32,242 bases of DNA. Origin: JAWWBN01 sp033720955. GTDB taxonomy: Bacteria > Acidobacteriota > Thermoanaerobaculia > Multivoradales > JAHEKO01. A program made the translations under genes and the position numbers. The stretch spans positions 1-32,242 of the forward strand of contig JAWWBN010000015.1 in the NCBI GenBank assembly GCA_033720955.1. The letters run 5' to 3'. Positions 1-8,726 of this stretch are shown here, in pieces (position 1 is the stretch's first letter; every line of letters begins with the position of its first letter). The notes under the pieces were generated by a model, which saw only the letters and a list, made by a program, of their open reading frames with translations, had not been told where the DNA came from and did not search any database.

Positions 1-2
1 GC

Positions 3-1562
3 CGGTGGACGGCGGCAGGCTCGGCCTCGGCGGGCCGAAGGGTCCTCCTCGGCTTCCTGCTGGGGGCGGGCGCGCACTACCTGGGTGTCGCCCTGCGGAC
101 GGTGCCCGGCTTCACCGCTCTCGACCTCAACTTCGCCCTCGCGCTGGTGGCCGGACTGCTCTTCGGCTGGCAGGGAGTCGTCGGTCTCGGGATCGGCACG
201 GCAGTGGGCGCCTGGCTGATCTGGGGGGAGCTCAGTTGGCGGCTCGTCGCCGATCCCCTCGTGGCCGCCATCGGCTTCGTCACCTTCCGCTTCGTGCCGC
301 GGGTGGGCCGGGATCTCCCCGATCTGCGCTCGTTCCTGGCTCTGGTCTTCGCCGGGGTCGGAGCGGGCCTGGCCGCGACCGTCGTGACCGTGGGCTCCTA
401 CCCCGGTGGGCCGAGCCCGGACACCTTCGGTCTCGTCTGGGCCAGCTCGATCGGGTCGGCTGTGATCCTCGTGCCTCCACTGGCTCTCGGTGTCATCGCC
501 GTCGGGCGCGCCTGGGTGATTCCGATCGTCGGCGAAAGGCAGGTGCCCCCCTTCTGGGGAGGTCCCAGCAGGCCACCACCTCGTCTTGCCCCCCTCACCC
601 GGCCGCCGAGCTCTTGGAAGCGTCTCGCTGCGCTCGGGCCGATCCTGGCGATCGGGCTCGTGGCGGCGATCGTCGGGCTCGTGATGCCCAGGTTCCCGGC
701 TCTGAAGTACTGGGTGTTCGTGCTCTACGCCGTGCCGGTGACCTGGGCGGGCAGGTGGTACGGGCTCGGGGGGGGCGTGCTGGCGGCCTCGCTGGTGGGC
801 TTCTGCCAGCTCTCCCTTTACCCGTTCGACGACGCCGACGCCCTCGGGACGCACCGCTCCTGGATCATCAACTACGCCGGCGTGCTCCTCTTCTCGGTGC
901 TCGGGGCGCTGTGGGGCGCGGCTACCGAGCGCCAGGCGCGTCTGCGGAGCGAGCTGGAGAAGGCCAACCTGCGGCTGCGGGAGGCCCTGAGCCACACGGT
1001 CCTGGCTCTGCAGAGCGCCATCGCCGCCAAGGACACCTACACGGAGGGACACGTGCGGCGGGTCTCGAAGGCCGTCGTGGAGCTCGGCCGCCGGCTGGGA
1101 CTCCGGGGCGCGGACCTGGAGCAGCTCGAGGTCGCCGCCGTCCTCCACGACGTCGGCAAGATCGGGATCCCGGAGACGATCCTGTGCAAGCCGGCGGCGT
1201 TGGACGAGACCGAGGTGGCCTGGATCCGCCAGCACCCGGAGATCGGAGCGAAGATCCTCGAGCAGGTCGCGGGCTTCTCGGTGGCGGCGGACCTGGTTCG
1301 CTCCCACCAGGAGCGGTTCGACGGCCGTCAGGAGGGTCGGTTCGCCGGGTATCCGGAGGGTCTGAAAGGCGACCAGATCCCCCTCGGAGCCCGGGTGATC
1401 GCGGTGGTCGACGCCTTCGACGCCATGATCTCGGATCGGCCGTACCGGAAGGCCATGGACCCGGAGAGCGCGGTGCGGATCCTCCTCGACGAGCGCGGCC
1501 GCCAGTTCGATCCCAGAGTGGTCGACGTCTTCGTCGAGCTGCTCCGCGAGCGCCCCTGGTAG
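3..1562 (+). CDS. Membrane-bound HD-GYP phosphodiesterase (c-di-GMP type), 5' end open
   Basis: The reading frame is open to the left edge, and residues before the GTG at 102 already form a membrane helix, so the true start is probably at or beyond the edge. The N-terminal half has MASE1-like helices. A second membrane block follows around 640-930, then a short coiled coil. The C-terminal half (about 985-1560) is an HD-GYP domain with the LHDVGKIGIP metal site and a conserved GLKGDQIPLGARVIAVVDAFDAM segment. HD-GYP enzymes hydrolyse cyclic di-GMP at the inner membrane. The signature loop is unusual: HHExxDGxGYP is replaced by HQERFDGRQEGRFAGYP, in which the second His is Gln and six extra residues separate DG from GYP. 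Activity is therefore likely but not certain. The gene stands alone, followed by a 150-bp gap before the iron operon. Confidence 0.88.
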   Translation, partial: RWTAAGSASAGRRVLLGFLLGAGAHYLGVALRTVPGFTALDLNFALALVAGLLFGWQGVVGLGIGTAVGAWLIWGELSWRLVADPLVAAIGFVTFRFVPRVGRDLPDLRSFLALVFAGVGAGLAATVVTVGSYPGGPSPDTFGLVWASSIGSAVILVPPLALGVIAVGRAWVIPIVGERQVPPFWGGPSRPPPRLAPLTRPPSSWKRLAALGPILAIGLVAAIVGLVMPRFPALKYWVFVLYAVPVTWAGRWYGLGGGVLAASLVGFCQLSLYPFDDADALGTHRSWIINYAGVLLFSVLGALWGAATERQARLRSELEKANLRLREALSHTVLALQSAIAAKDTYTEGHVRRVSKAVVELGRRLGLRGADLEQLEVAAVLHDVGKIGIPETILCKPAALDETEVAWIRQHPEIGAKILEQVAGFSVAADLVRSHQERFDGRQEGRFAGYPEGLKGDQIPLGARVIAVVDAFDAMISDRPYRKAMDPESAVRILLDERGRQFDPRVVDVFVELLRERPW

Positions 1563-1630
1563 CGGTCCGGCCATCCCCTCGCGCGGGCAGGGCTGTGGGT
1601 GACGGATCCACCTCCCGCACGCCGGCGCGC

Positions 1631-1659
1631 TTGACCCGCCCGGATTTTTTGATTACTCT
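1631..1659 (+). promoter_or_regulatory. Predicted promoter of the feo operon
   Basis: A TTGACC -35 element at 1631-1636 is followed by 17 nt and a TACTCT -10 element at 1654-1659. This is one of the few AT-rich patches in the window and lies directly upstream of the DtxR-FeoA and feoB genes. The predicted transcription start is near 1666, which favours translation from the ATG at 1715 over the ATG at 1664. Confidence 0.5.
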
Positions 1660-1665
1660 AAAAAT
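1644..1665. promoter_or_regulatory. AT-rich palindrome, candidate DtxR-family operator
   Basis: The left arm ATTTTTTGAT (1644-1653) and right arm CTCTAAAAAT (1656-1665) are inverted repeats matching at 8 of 10 positions around a central TA. The element covers the spacer end and -10 box of the predicted feo promoter, where a repressor would block polymerase. DtxR/MntR/IdeR proteins bind AT-rich palindromes of about 18-22 bp, and the next gene encodes such a protein. Autoregulation of the operon by iron is the natural inference. Confidence 0.5.
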
Positions 1666-1714
1666 GTCTCCAGGCGGCCGCACGAGGCTGCCAGCCCACA
1701 GAGACCTCACCGCC

Positions 1715-2734
1715 ATGCCCGGACCGCTCCTCGCGCTGCTCGTCAGCCTCGCCGCCGTCGCCCTCGCCGTGCTTTTGCTGCGGCCGGAGCGCGGCTGGCT
1801 GTGGCAGGCGGTGCGGGCGCTGCGGGCGACGGAGCGGGTCTTGATCGAAGATGCCCTCAAGCACCTCTTCGACTGCGAGTACCGCGGCCGTCGGGCCAGC
1901 CTGATGAGCCTCAGCGGCGCGCTGGCCGTCTCCGGCGACCGGGCCGCCGAGCTCGTGGAGCAGCTTGCCGAGCTCGAGCTGGTGACCACCGACGGCGAGC
2001 GGTACGAGCTCACCGCCGAGGGGCGCGCCTACGCCCTGCGAGTGGTGCGCATCCACCGGCTTTGGGAGCGCTATCTGGCCGACGAGACCGGGCTCGAGCC
2101 CGGCTCCTGGCACTACGAGGCCGAGCACCGCGAGCACACGACGTCGCCCGAAGAGGCCGAGGCGCTCTCCGCCAGCCTCGGCCACCCCCGTTTCGATCCG
2201 CATGGCGACCCGATTCCGACCGCGGAGGGCGAGATCATGCCGCCCCGCGGCCGCTCTCTGACGGAGCTCGCCGAGGGCGAGGTGGCCGAGATCGTCCACG
2301 TCGAGGACGAGCCGGAGGCGGTCTACGCCCAGCTCGTCGCCGAGGGTCTTCACCCGGGGATGCGGATCCGGGTGCTGGAGGTCTCCCCGCGGCGGATCCG
2401 CTTCGCCGCCGAGGCCGAGGAGCACGTGCTGGCGCCGGTGATCGCCGCCAATCTCTCGGTGGTCCGTCTCGAGCGCGACCAGGAGCCGACCGGCCCTGTG
2501 GAGCGACTCTCTGGGCTCGCCGTCGGCGAGTCGGGGCGGATCGCGGCCATTCTTCCCAGCCTGCGCGGCCCCGAGCGGCGCCGCATCCTCGATCTCGGGC
2601 TGGTGCCCGGCACCGAGGTCTCGGCCGAGCTCGGCAGCGCCGGCGGCGACCCCACCGGCTACCGGGTGCGCGGCGCCGTGATCGCCCTGCGCCGCCAGCA
2701 GGCCGACCAGATCCAGATCGAGCGCATGCCATGA
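1715..2734 (+). CDS. Membrane-anchored DtxR-family metalloregulator fused to two FeoA domains
   Basis: This 339-residue protein begins with one hydrophobic helix (residues about 4-22). A DtxR-type winged helix and dimerisation domain follows (about 30-165), then two FeoA/SH3-like domains (about 180-250 and 260-338). The DtxR metal ligands can be read off: H114 and E118 in HRLWE, then H133, E137, E140 and H141 in the HYEAEHREH segment, followed by the family's PHGDPIP turn. Position 137 is Glu, as in MntR, rather than the Cys of DtxR. The second FeoA domain carries the usual LDLGLVPGT and YRVRG motifs. The stop overlaps the feoB start (ATGA), so both are made together. It probably senses Fe(II) or Mn(II), represses its own operon and supplies FeoA function to FeoB. 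An in-frame ATG at 1664 is an alternative start. Confidence 0.88.
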   Translation: MPGPLLALLVSLAAVALAVLLLRPERGWLWQAVRALRATERVLIEDALKHLFDCEYRGRRASLMSLSGALAVSGDRAAELVEQLAELELVTTDGERYELTAEGRAYALRVVRIHRLWERYLADETGLEPGSWHYEAEHREHTTSPEEAEALSASLGHPRFDPHGDPIPTAEGEIMPPRGRSLTELAEGEVAEIVHVEDEPEAVYAQLVAEGLHPGMRIRVLEVSPRRIRFAAEAEEHVLAPVIAANLSVVRLERDQEPTGPVERLSGLAVGESGRIAAILPSLRGPERRRILDLGLVPGTEVSAELGSAGGDPTGYRVRGAVIALRRQQADQIQIERMP

Positions 2735-4977
2735 GCCGCCCGTCGCCCGCCAACTGCGCGCAGTGCCCCGCCCACAACGTGGCCAACCTGGTCAAGCTGG
2801 GCGTGGACATGGCCAACTGGGACTTCGTGGTCGCCCTGGCCGGCAACCCGAACACCGGCAAGAGCACGGTGTTCAACGCCCTCACCGGTCTGCGGCAGCA
2901 CACCGGCAACTGGCCGGGCAAGACGGTGACCCGCGCCGAGGGGGGCTTCTCCTCCGGCGGCCACCGCTACAAGCTGGTGGACCTGCCCGGCACCTACTCC
3001 CTGCTCTCCGCCAGCCTGGACGAGCAGATCGCCCGGGACTTCCTGCTCTTCGGCCGCCCCGACGTGACCGTCATCGTGGTGGACGCCACCCGGCTGGAGC
3101 GCAACCTGAACCTGGTGATCCAGGTGCTCGAGATCACCGACCGGGTGGTGGTCTGCTTGAACCTCATGGACGAGGCCGAGCGCCACGGACTCCAGGTCGA
3201 TCCGCGCCGGTTGGCGCGCGACCTGGGGGTGCCGGTGGTCGCCACCTCGGCCCGCTACGGTGAGGGGCTGGACGAGCTGAACCGGGCCGTCGGCGAGGTC
3301 GCCCGGGGCGAGGTGGTCTGCAAGCCCCGGCGGCTGGCCGCCCTGTCGAAGCGGCTCACGGGAGCGGTGGACCGGCTGGCCTCCCGGGTGGAGGCGGCCT
3401 ACCCCGAGCTGCCCAACGCCCGCTGGGTGGCGCTGCGGCTGCTCGACGGCGACGAGCGCATCGCCGGCGCCGTGCGCACGGGCGAGCTCGGCCGGCTGGA
3501 CGCCCCGGCGGATCCGCTGGACCCGGAGGCCGGGCCGGCGGCCGAGACCGCGGCGGCTCCGCCGCCCGCGGCGGCCGAGTCGATCTTCGAGACGGTGGGA
3601 GAACTGCGCTGGCAGGTGGGCAAGGACTTCCACCAGAAGCTGATGGAGGGGGTCTACACCGAGGCGGCGCGACTCGCCGACCGCGCCGTCACCCGCAGCG
3701 GGGAGCGACCGCGCTTCGACCTGGACGCGACCCTCGACCGGCTGGTGACCAGCCGCCGGTACGGCTTCCCCATCATGCTGCTGCTGCTGACGGCGGTCTT
3801 CTGGATCACCATCGCCGGCGCCAACGTGCCGTCGTCGCTGCTGGCGACCCTGTTGATCGACCACGGGCACGCCGGGCTCAAGTCGGCCGCCGCGGCGCTC
3901 TCGCTGCCCTGGTGGCTGGACGGTCTGCTGATCGACGGCATCTACCTCGCCACCGCCTGGGTGGTGAGCGTGATGCTGCCGCCGATGGCGATCTTCTTCC
4001 CCCTCTTCACCCTGCTCGAGGACTTCGGCTACCTGCCCCGGGTCGCCTTCAACATGGACCGCATGTTCCAGCGCGTGGGCGCTCACGGCAAGCAGGCGCT
4101 GACCATGACGATGGGGTGGGGCTGCAACGCCGCGGCCATCGTCTCCACCCGCATCATCGACAGCCCGCGCGAGCGGCTGATCGCCATCATCACCAACAAC
4201 TTCGCTCTCTGCAACGGGCGCTGGCCGACCCAGATCCTGATCGCGACGATCTTCCTGGGAGGGCTGGCGCCGGCCTACCTCGCCGGCCTGATCTCCGCCC
4301 TCTCGGTGGTGGCGATCGCAGTGCTCGGGGTGGTCCTGACCTTCCTCACCTCCTGGCTGCTCTCCCGCACCGTGCTGCGCGGCGAGGTCTCCACCTTCCA
4401 CCTGGAGCTGCCGCCCTACCGGCCGCCGCGGATCCTGCAGACGATCTACACCTCGGTGATCGATCGGACCCTCATCGTCCTCTGGCGGGCGGTGGTCTTC
4501 GCCGTGCCGGCTGGCGCCGTGATCTGGCTGCTCTCCAACGTCTCTCCCGGCGGCATGAGCCTGGCGGAGCGGTTCATCGGCTGGCTCGACCCGTTCGGCG
4601 CCGCGATCGGCCTGACCGGGGTGATCCTCCTCGCCTACGTCATCGCCATCCCGGCCAACGAGATCGTGATCCCCACCATCCTGATGCTGATCGCCCTGGT
4701 AACCGGGGCGGGGGGCGCCGGCACCGGGGTGATGTTCGAGCTCGACTCCATCGCGGCCACCGGAGAGCTGCTGCGCGGCGGCGGGTTCACGCTGCTGGTG
4801 GCGGTCAACCTGATGCTCTTCAGCCTGGTGCACAACCCCTGCTCGACCACGATCTACACCATCTGGAAGGAGACGGGGAGCGTGAAGTGGACCGCGATCT
4901 CGGCGCTTCTGCCCGTGGGCATGGGCCTCTTCCTCTGCTTCGTGGTGGCCCAGGTCTGGCGGCTGCTGGCCGGGTAG
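2731..4977 (+). CDS. feoB: Ferrous iron transporter FeoB
   Basis: This 748-residue inner-membrane Fe(II) permease has an N-terminal GTPase domain. Visible G motifs are GNPNTGKST (residues 38-46), DLPG (84-87), NLMD (144-147) and SARYG (from 173). A CxxC pair (C9, C12) precedes the G domain, and an Ala/Pro-rich linker near residues 250-280 leads to the membrane core. The two Gate repeats contain GWGCN (C465), NNFALCNGR (C494), NEIVIP (N643) and HNPCST (H701, C704). The NNF..CNGR form matches the FeoB branch that differs from the E. coli type. The ATGA overlap with the upstream DtxR-FeoA gene means no separate FeoA protein is needed. Length and motifs are complete and the gene looks functional. 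Confidence 0.97.
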   Translation: MSRPSPANCAQCPAHNVANLVKLGVDMANWDFVVALAGNPNTGKSTVFNALTGLRQHTGNWPGKTVTRAEGGFSSGGHRYKLVDLPGTYSLLSASLDEQIARDFLLFGRPDVTVIVVDATRLERNLNLVIQVLEITDRVVVCLNLMDEAERHGLQVDPRRLARDLGVPVVATSARYGEGLDELNRAVGEVARGEVVCKPRRLAALSKRLTGAVDRLASRVEAAYPELPNARWVALRLLDGDERIAGAVRTGELGRLDAPADPLDPEAGPAAETAAAPPPAAAESIFETVGELRWQVGKDFHQKLMEGVYTEAARLADRAVTRSGERPRFDLDATLDRLVTSRRYGFPIMLLLLTAVFWITIAGANVPSSLLATLLIDHGHAGLKSAAAALSLPWWLDGLLIDGIYLATAWVVSVMLPPMAIFFPLFTLLEDFGYLPRVAFNMDRMFQRVGAHGKQALTMTMGWGCNAAAIVSTRIIDSPRERLIAIITNNFALCNGRWPTQILIATIFLGGLAPAYLAGLISALSVVAIAVLGVVLTFLTSWLLSRTVLRGEVSTFHLELPPYRPPRILQTIYTSVIDRTLIVLWRAVVFAVPAGAVIWLLSNVSPGGMSLAERFIGWLDPFGAAIGLTGVILLAYVIAIPANEIVIPTILMLIALVTGAGGAGTGVMFELDSIAATGELLRGGGFTLLVAVNLMLFSLVHNPCSTTIYTIWKETGSVKWTAISALLPVGMGLFLCFVVAQVWRLLAG

Positions 4978-5103
4978 AGCGGCAGCGACGGCTCCGGCGC
5001 CCTCTCCCGCGGTCCCCGTGGCAGGTCCGGCGCGAGACACGGTCGCCGGAGGCGGCGGAATCCCGGCCGCGGGTCGGTGGCTGAGTATCATCCCCGCTTG
5101 GTG

Positions 5104-7704
5104 ATGCTGAAGACCCCAGGCGTCCTGGCGGCGCTGCTGGCGCTGGCCGCGCCCGCGGCGTCGGACGCCGGAGCCGCCGCCCCCGATCCGCTCCAGCCGG
5201 TGAGCACCGGGGGCGTGGCCGTGGTCGAGCGGGCGCTGGCCCGGCTCTCGGGTCACCGGCGCTTGATGGTGGTGGGCGCCCACCCCGACGACGAGGACAA
5301 CACCATCCTGGCGTGGGCGGCTCGCGGGGTCGCCGCCGAGGCCGCCTATCTCGCGCTGTCGCGCGGCGAGGGCGGCCAGAACCTGATCGGGAGGGAGCTG
5401 GGTACCGGTCTCGGGCTGATCCGCACCGGGGAGCTCCTGGCGGCGCGTCGCGTCGAGGGGACCCGCCAGCTCTTCAGCCGGGCCTTCGACTTCGGCTACA
5501 CCCGCTCGCTCGACGAGACCTTCCGACGCTGGCCGCGGGAGGTTCTGCTCGAGGACGCGGTGCGGGCGGTGCGCCGCTTCCGCCCCCAGGTGGTGGTGGC
5601 GATCTTCCCCGGCGACGAGCGCGCCGGGCACGGCCAGCACCAGGCCTCCGGCGTGATCGCGGCCGAGGTGATGGAGGTCGCCGGCGAGCCCGACCGCTAC
5701 CCGGTCCTCACCGCGGCCGGGCTCCCGCCGTGGCGCCCGCAGGCGCTCTATCGCCGCGCCTGGAGCGGGGACGAGGCGACCCAGCTCTTCTCCCTGGACG
5801 CGGTGGAGCCGCTGGCCGGCCGGTCGCTGGCGCAGATCGCCGCCGCGAGCCGCAGCCTGCATCGGTCGCAGGACATGGGCCGCGAGCAGAGGATCGGCGG
5901 CGGGCGTGGAGGGCTGATCTGGAGGAGCGGCGGAGCCGGCCCGGAGGGGGACGACGCCTTCGCCGGCATCGACGTGAGGCTCGAGGCGATCGCGGCGCCC
6001 CTCGGCGCCGACGGGGAGGCGCTGGCCGTTCGGCTGCGCCGGGTGGAGGAGATGGCGCGGCGCGCCCACGGCGAGCTTCGCGTGGCGCACCTCGACGCCT
6101 CGGTCCCGGCCCTGGCCGGCATCGTGCGCGAGCTCTCTGCGGCCCTGCCCGGGATGAGGGACGCGACGGCGGCCGCCCTGGTGCGAGAGAAGCTGGCGAT
6201 CGCCAGCGAAGGCCTGGCGGCGGCGGCGGGTCTCGCCTTCGAGGCGGTCGCCGACCGGGAGACGGCGGTGGCGGGCGAGCCCCTGGCGGTGGAGGCGAGC
6301 CTCTGGAACGGCGGCGACCGGCCGGTGGCCGTGGGCCCCGTCGCCCTGCGCGCCGCTCCCGGCTGGTGGCGCGAGCAGCGGGAGCCGGGCTCCTCCGAGG
6401 CCGGGCCCGGCGAGACCGTCGCCGCGACCTGGCGCGCCGGCGTGGCGCCGGGGACGCCCCCCACCCTGCCGTACTTCCTCCGCCGGCCGCGCCACGGCGA
6501 CCTCTACGACTGGACCGGGGCGCCGGAGGAGGTGCGCGGCGAGCCGTACCAGCCGCCGCCGCTGACGGCCGTCTTCGAGATCGAGGTGGCGGGCGCGGAG
6601 ATCCGGGTGGAGAGGGAGGTGGTGCACCGCTACGGCGACCAGGCGGTCGGCGAGGTGCGCCGGCCGCTGCGTGCGGTGCCCGCGGTCGAGGTGGCGACCC
6701 GGCCCGATCTCGTCCTCTGGCGGATCGGCTCCGCTGTCCCCCCACGGCTGGAGGTGACGGTGGGCTCCCACCGGGAGGCGCCGGTGTCGGGCCGGCTGGA
6801 GGTGGGCCTCGAGGGAGGCTGGCGAGCGGAGGGCGGCGGGCGATTCCGTCTCGAGGGCGCCGGCCGCTCCCACACCTTCCGGCTGCGGCTCCTGCGCCCC
6901 GCGACGCCGGCCCCGGCGGCGCTGGCCGTCTCGGTGACGGCGGAGTTGGACGACGGCGGGCGGTACGCCGCGGCCTACCCGCTGATCGAGTATCCGCACG
7001 TCCGGCCAGTGCCCATCGAGGTGCCGGCGGCCGCGAAGCTCGAAGTCCTCGACCTCGACCTGCCGGCGCTGGGTCGGATCGGCTACGTCCGCGGCGCCTC
7101 CGACCGGGTGCCCGAGCTGCTCGCCGAGGTCGGCCTGCCGGTCGAGCTGCTGGACCCGGAGCGGCTGGCCGTGGGCGAGCTGGACGGCTACGACGCGATC
7201 GTGGTGGGCAGCCGCGCCTACGAGACCGACCCGGCGCTGCGCCGCGCCAACGGACGGCTGCTCGACTACGCCCGCGGGGGCGGTCTCCTGGTGGTGCAGT
7301 ACCAGCAGTATCAGTTCGTCCGCGGCGGCTTCGCCCCCTACCCGCTGACCATCGCGCAGCCCCACGGCCGGGTCACCGACGAGGGCTCCCCCGTGGAGAC
7401 GCCGCTGCAAGACGATCCGGTTCTCGCCCGTCCGAACCGGATCTCCGCGGCCGACTGGCGGGGCTGGGTGCAGGAGAGGGGGCTCTACTTCGCCGACACC
7501 TGGGACCCGGCCTACCGCGCGCCGCTCGTGATGACCGACCCCGGGCAGCCGCCCCAGCGAGGATCGCTGCTGATCGCACCGTTGGGCGACGGCACCTACG
7601 TCTACACCGGTCTCGCCTTCTTCCGCCAGCTCCCGGCGGGGGTCCCCGGCGCCTACCGGCTGTTCGCCAACCTGCTCGCCCTGGCGGAGGGGGAGACGCG
7701 GTGA
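5104..7704 (+). CDS. Secreted PIG-L family deacetylase with C-terminal GATase-like domain
   Basis: The ATG at 5104 gives a clean signal peptide (hydrophobic stretch to about residue 20, Ala-rich cleavage region); GTGs at 5101 and 5077 are alternatives. A PIG-L/LmbE domain spans about residues 50-230, with the zinc and catalytic motif HPDDE at 60-64 and the later ligand pair in GHGQH (H176, H179). This family removes N-acetyl groups from GlcNAc-type substrates. The middle is beta-rich and resembles NEW3/CARDB-type modules. The last 200 residues (from IGYVRG) look like a ThuA/class-I-amidotransferase-like flavodoxin fold without an obvious catalytic Cys. A possible -10 box TATCAT lies at 5086-5091. 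The stop overlaps the next gene as GTGA, tying it to the solute-binding lipoprotein and implying it acts in the periplasm on something that is then imported. The substrate is unknown. Confidence 0.85.
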   Translation: MLKTPGVLAALLALAAPAASDAGAAAPDPLQPVSTGGVAVVERALARLSGHRRLMVVGAHPDDEDNTILAWAARGVAAEAAYLALSRGEGGQNLIGRELGTGLGLIRTGELLAARRVEGTRQLFSRAFDFGYTRSLDETFRRWPREVLLEDAVRAVRRFRPQVVVAIFPGDERAGHGQHQASGVIAAEVMEVAGEPDRYPVLTAAGLPPWRPQALYRRAWSGDEATQLFSLDAVEPLAGRSLAQIAAASRSLHRSQDMGREQRIGGGRGGLIWRSGGAGPEGDDAFAGIDVRLEAIAAPLGADGEALAVRLRRVEEMARRAHGELRVAHLDASVPALAGIVRELSAALPGMRDATAAALVREKLAIASEGLAAAAGLAFEAVADRETAVAGEPLAVEASLWNGGDRPVAVGPVALRAAPGWWREQREPGSSEAGPGETVAATWRAGVAPGTPPTLPYFLRRPRHGDLYDWTGAPEEVRGEPYQPPPLTAVFEIEVAGAEIRVEREVVHRYGDQAVGEVRRPLRAVPAVEVATRPDLVLWRIGSAVPPRLEVTVGSHREAPVSGRLEVGLEGGWRAEGGGRFRLEGAGRSHTFRLRLLRPATPAPAALAVSVTAELDDGGRYAAAYPLIEYPHVRPVPIEVPAAAKLEVLDLDLPALGRIGYVRGASDRVPELLAEVGLPVELLDPERLAVGELDGYDAIVVGSRAYETDPALRRANGRLLDYARGGGLLVVQYQQYQFVRGGFAPYPLTIAQPHGRVTDEGSPVETPLQDDPVLARPNRISAADWRGWVQERGLYFADTWDPAYRAPLVMTDPGQPPQRGSLLIAPLGDGTYVYTGLAFFRQLPAGVPGAYRLFANLLALAEGETR

Positions 7705-8726
7705 GAGGACGCCTCGCGTCGGCGGCCCTGCTCCTGCTGACGGCGCTCGCCGGCTGTGGCGAGGGGCGCACGCCGGTGGTCCTCTACTCGCCCCACGGCC
7801 GGGATCTCCTGGAGCTGCTGGAGCGGCGGTACGAGGAGGAGAACCCGGAGATCGACGTGCGCTGGCTCGACATGGGCTCGCAGGAGGTCTACGACCGGGT
7901 GCGCTCCGAGGCGGCCAACCCGCAGGCGGACATCTGGTTCGGCGGTCCGGACACGATCTTCGCCCGCGGCGCCGCCGAGGGGCTGCTGGACGCCTATCGG
8001 CCGGTGTGGGCCGACAGCGTGCCCCCCGGGAGCCGTCATCCGGCGGCCCTCTACTTCGGCGTCTACCGGGCCGTCCCCATCCTGATGTACAACCGCGACG
8101 CGGTGTCCGCCACGGAGGCGCCGCGCGACTGGGACGACCTGCTCGAAGAGCGCTGGCGCGGGAAGGTCCTCATCCGCGACCCGCTCGCCTCGGGCACCAT
8201 GCGCACCGCCTTCGGAATGGTCCTGGCGCGGTCGGTGGCCGAGACCGGGAGCCCCGAGGCGGGGTTCGAGTGGCTGCGGCGGCTCGACGCCCAGACCAAG
8301 GAGTACGTGGTGAACCCGGCGCTTCTCTTCGAGAAGCTGATCCGCCGCGAGGGGCTGGTGACCATCTGGGAGCTCACCGACGCCCTCCTCCTCGAGCGCC
8401 GCGAGGCGCCCATCGCCTACGTCTTCCCCGCGAGCGGCACACCGGTCATCGACGACGCGATCGGGCTGGTGGCCGGCGCGCCGCACGCCGAGGCGGCCCG
8501 GCGGTTCATCGACTGGGTGGGCAGCCGCGAGGCGCTGCTCCTGGTGTGCCATCAGGTCTTCCGGCTGCCGGCGCGCGGCGATCTGCCGCCGGAGGAGCTC
8601 CCCGCCTGGGCTCGGCGCGCCCTCGCCGAGATCGTCCCCGCCGAAGTGGACTGGCCGCTCATCGCCGAGCGCGGCAACGAGTGGATGGCCACCTGGGACC
8701 GCACGGTGCGCCAGCGCGGCCGCTAG
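7701..8726 (+). CDS. ABC transporter solute-binding lipoprotein (AfuA/FbpA-like superfamily)
   Basis: This 341-residue protein starts at GTG 7701, overlapping the deacetylase stop (GTGA). It has a lipoprotein signal peptide ending in LTALAGC with lipid-attached C19. The body is a periplasmic binding protein of the family that contains ferric-iron, 2-aminoethylphosphonate and thiamine binders: VVLYSPHGRDLLELLERRYEEE at the start, then a DIWFGGP segment and a late TIWELTD segment. The paired Tyr ligands of ferric-binding proteins are not visible near the C-terminus, so iron is not a safe guess. The ATPase and permease at 9092-11820 are the obvious partners. Its TAG stop is shared, on the CTAG palindrome, with the converging regulator gene. 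The ligand cannot be named from sequence. Confidence 0.87.
   Translation: MRGRLASAALLLLTALAGCGEGRTPVVLYSPHGRDLLELLERRYEEENPEIDVRWLDMGSQEVYDRVRSEAANPQADIWFGGPDTIFARGAAEGLLDAYRPVWADSVPPGSRHPAALYFGVYRAVPILMYNRDAVSATEAPRDWDDLLEERWRGKVLIRDPLASGTMRTAFGMVLARSVAETGSPEAGFEWLRRLDAQTKEYVVNPALLFEKLIRREGLVTIWELTDALLLERREAPIAYVFPASGTPVIDDAIGLVAGAPHAEAARRFIDWVGSREALLLVCHQVFRLPARGDLPPEELPAWARRALAEIVPAEVDWPLIAERGNEWMATWDRTVRQRGR

Noticed and set aside
2659..7410. Very long minus-strand open frame (over 1500 codons) antisense to feoB and the PIG-L gene
   Set aside because: Low-complexity His/Gln/Gly/Arg-rich translation with no motifs, fully opposite genes with clear catalytic motifs. It is a by-product of high GC and scarce stop codons.
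7701..8726. Assigning the importer to ferric iron because feoB is nearby
   Set aside because: The feo operon has its own promoter and ends 126 bp before the deacetylase. The paired Tyr ligands of ferric-binding proteins are not visible.
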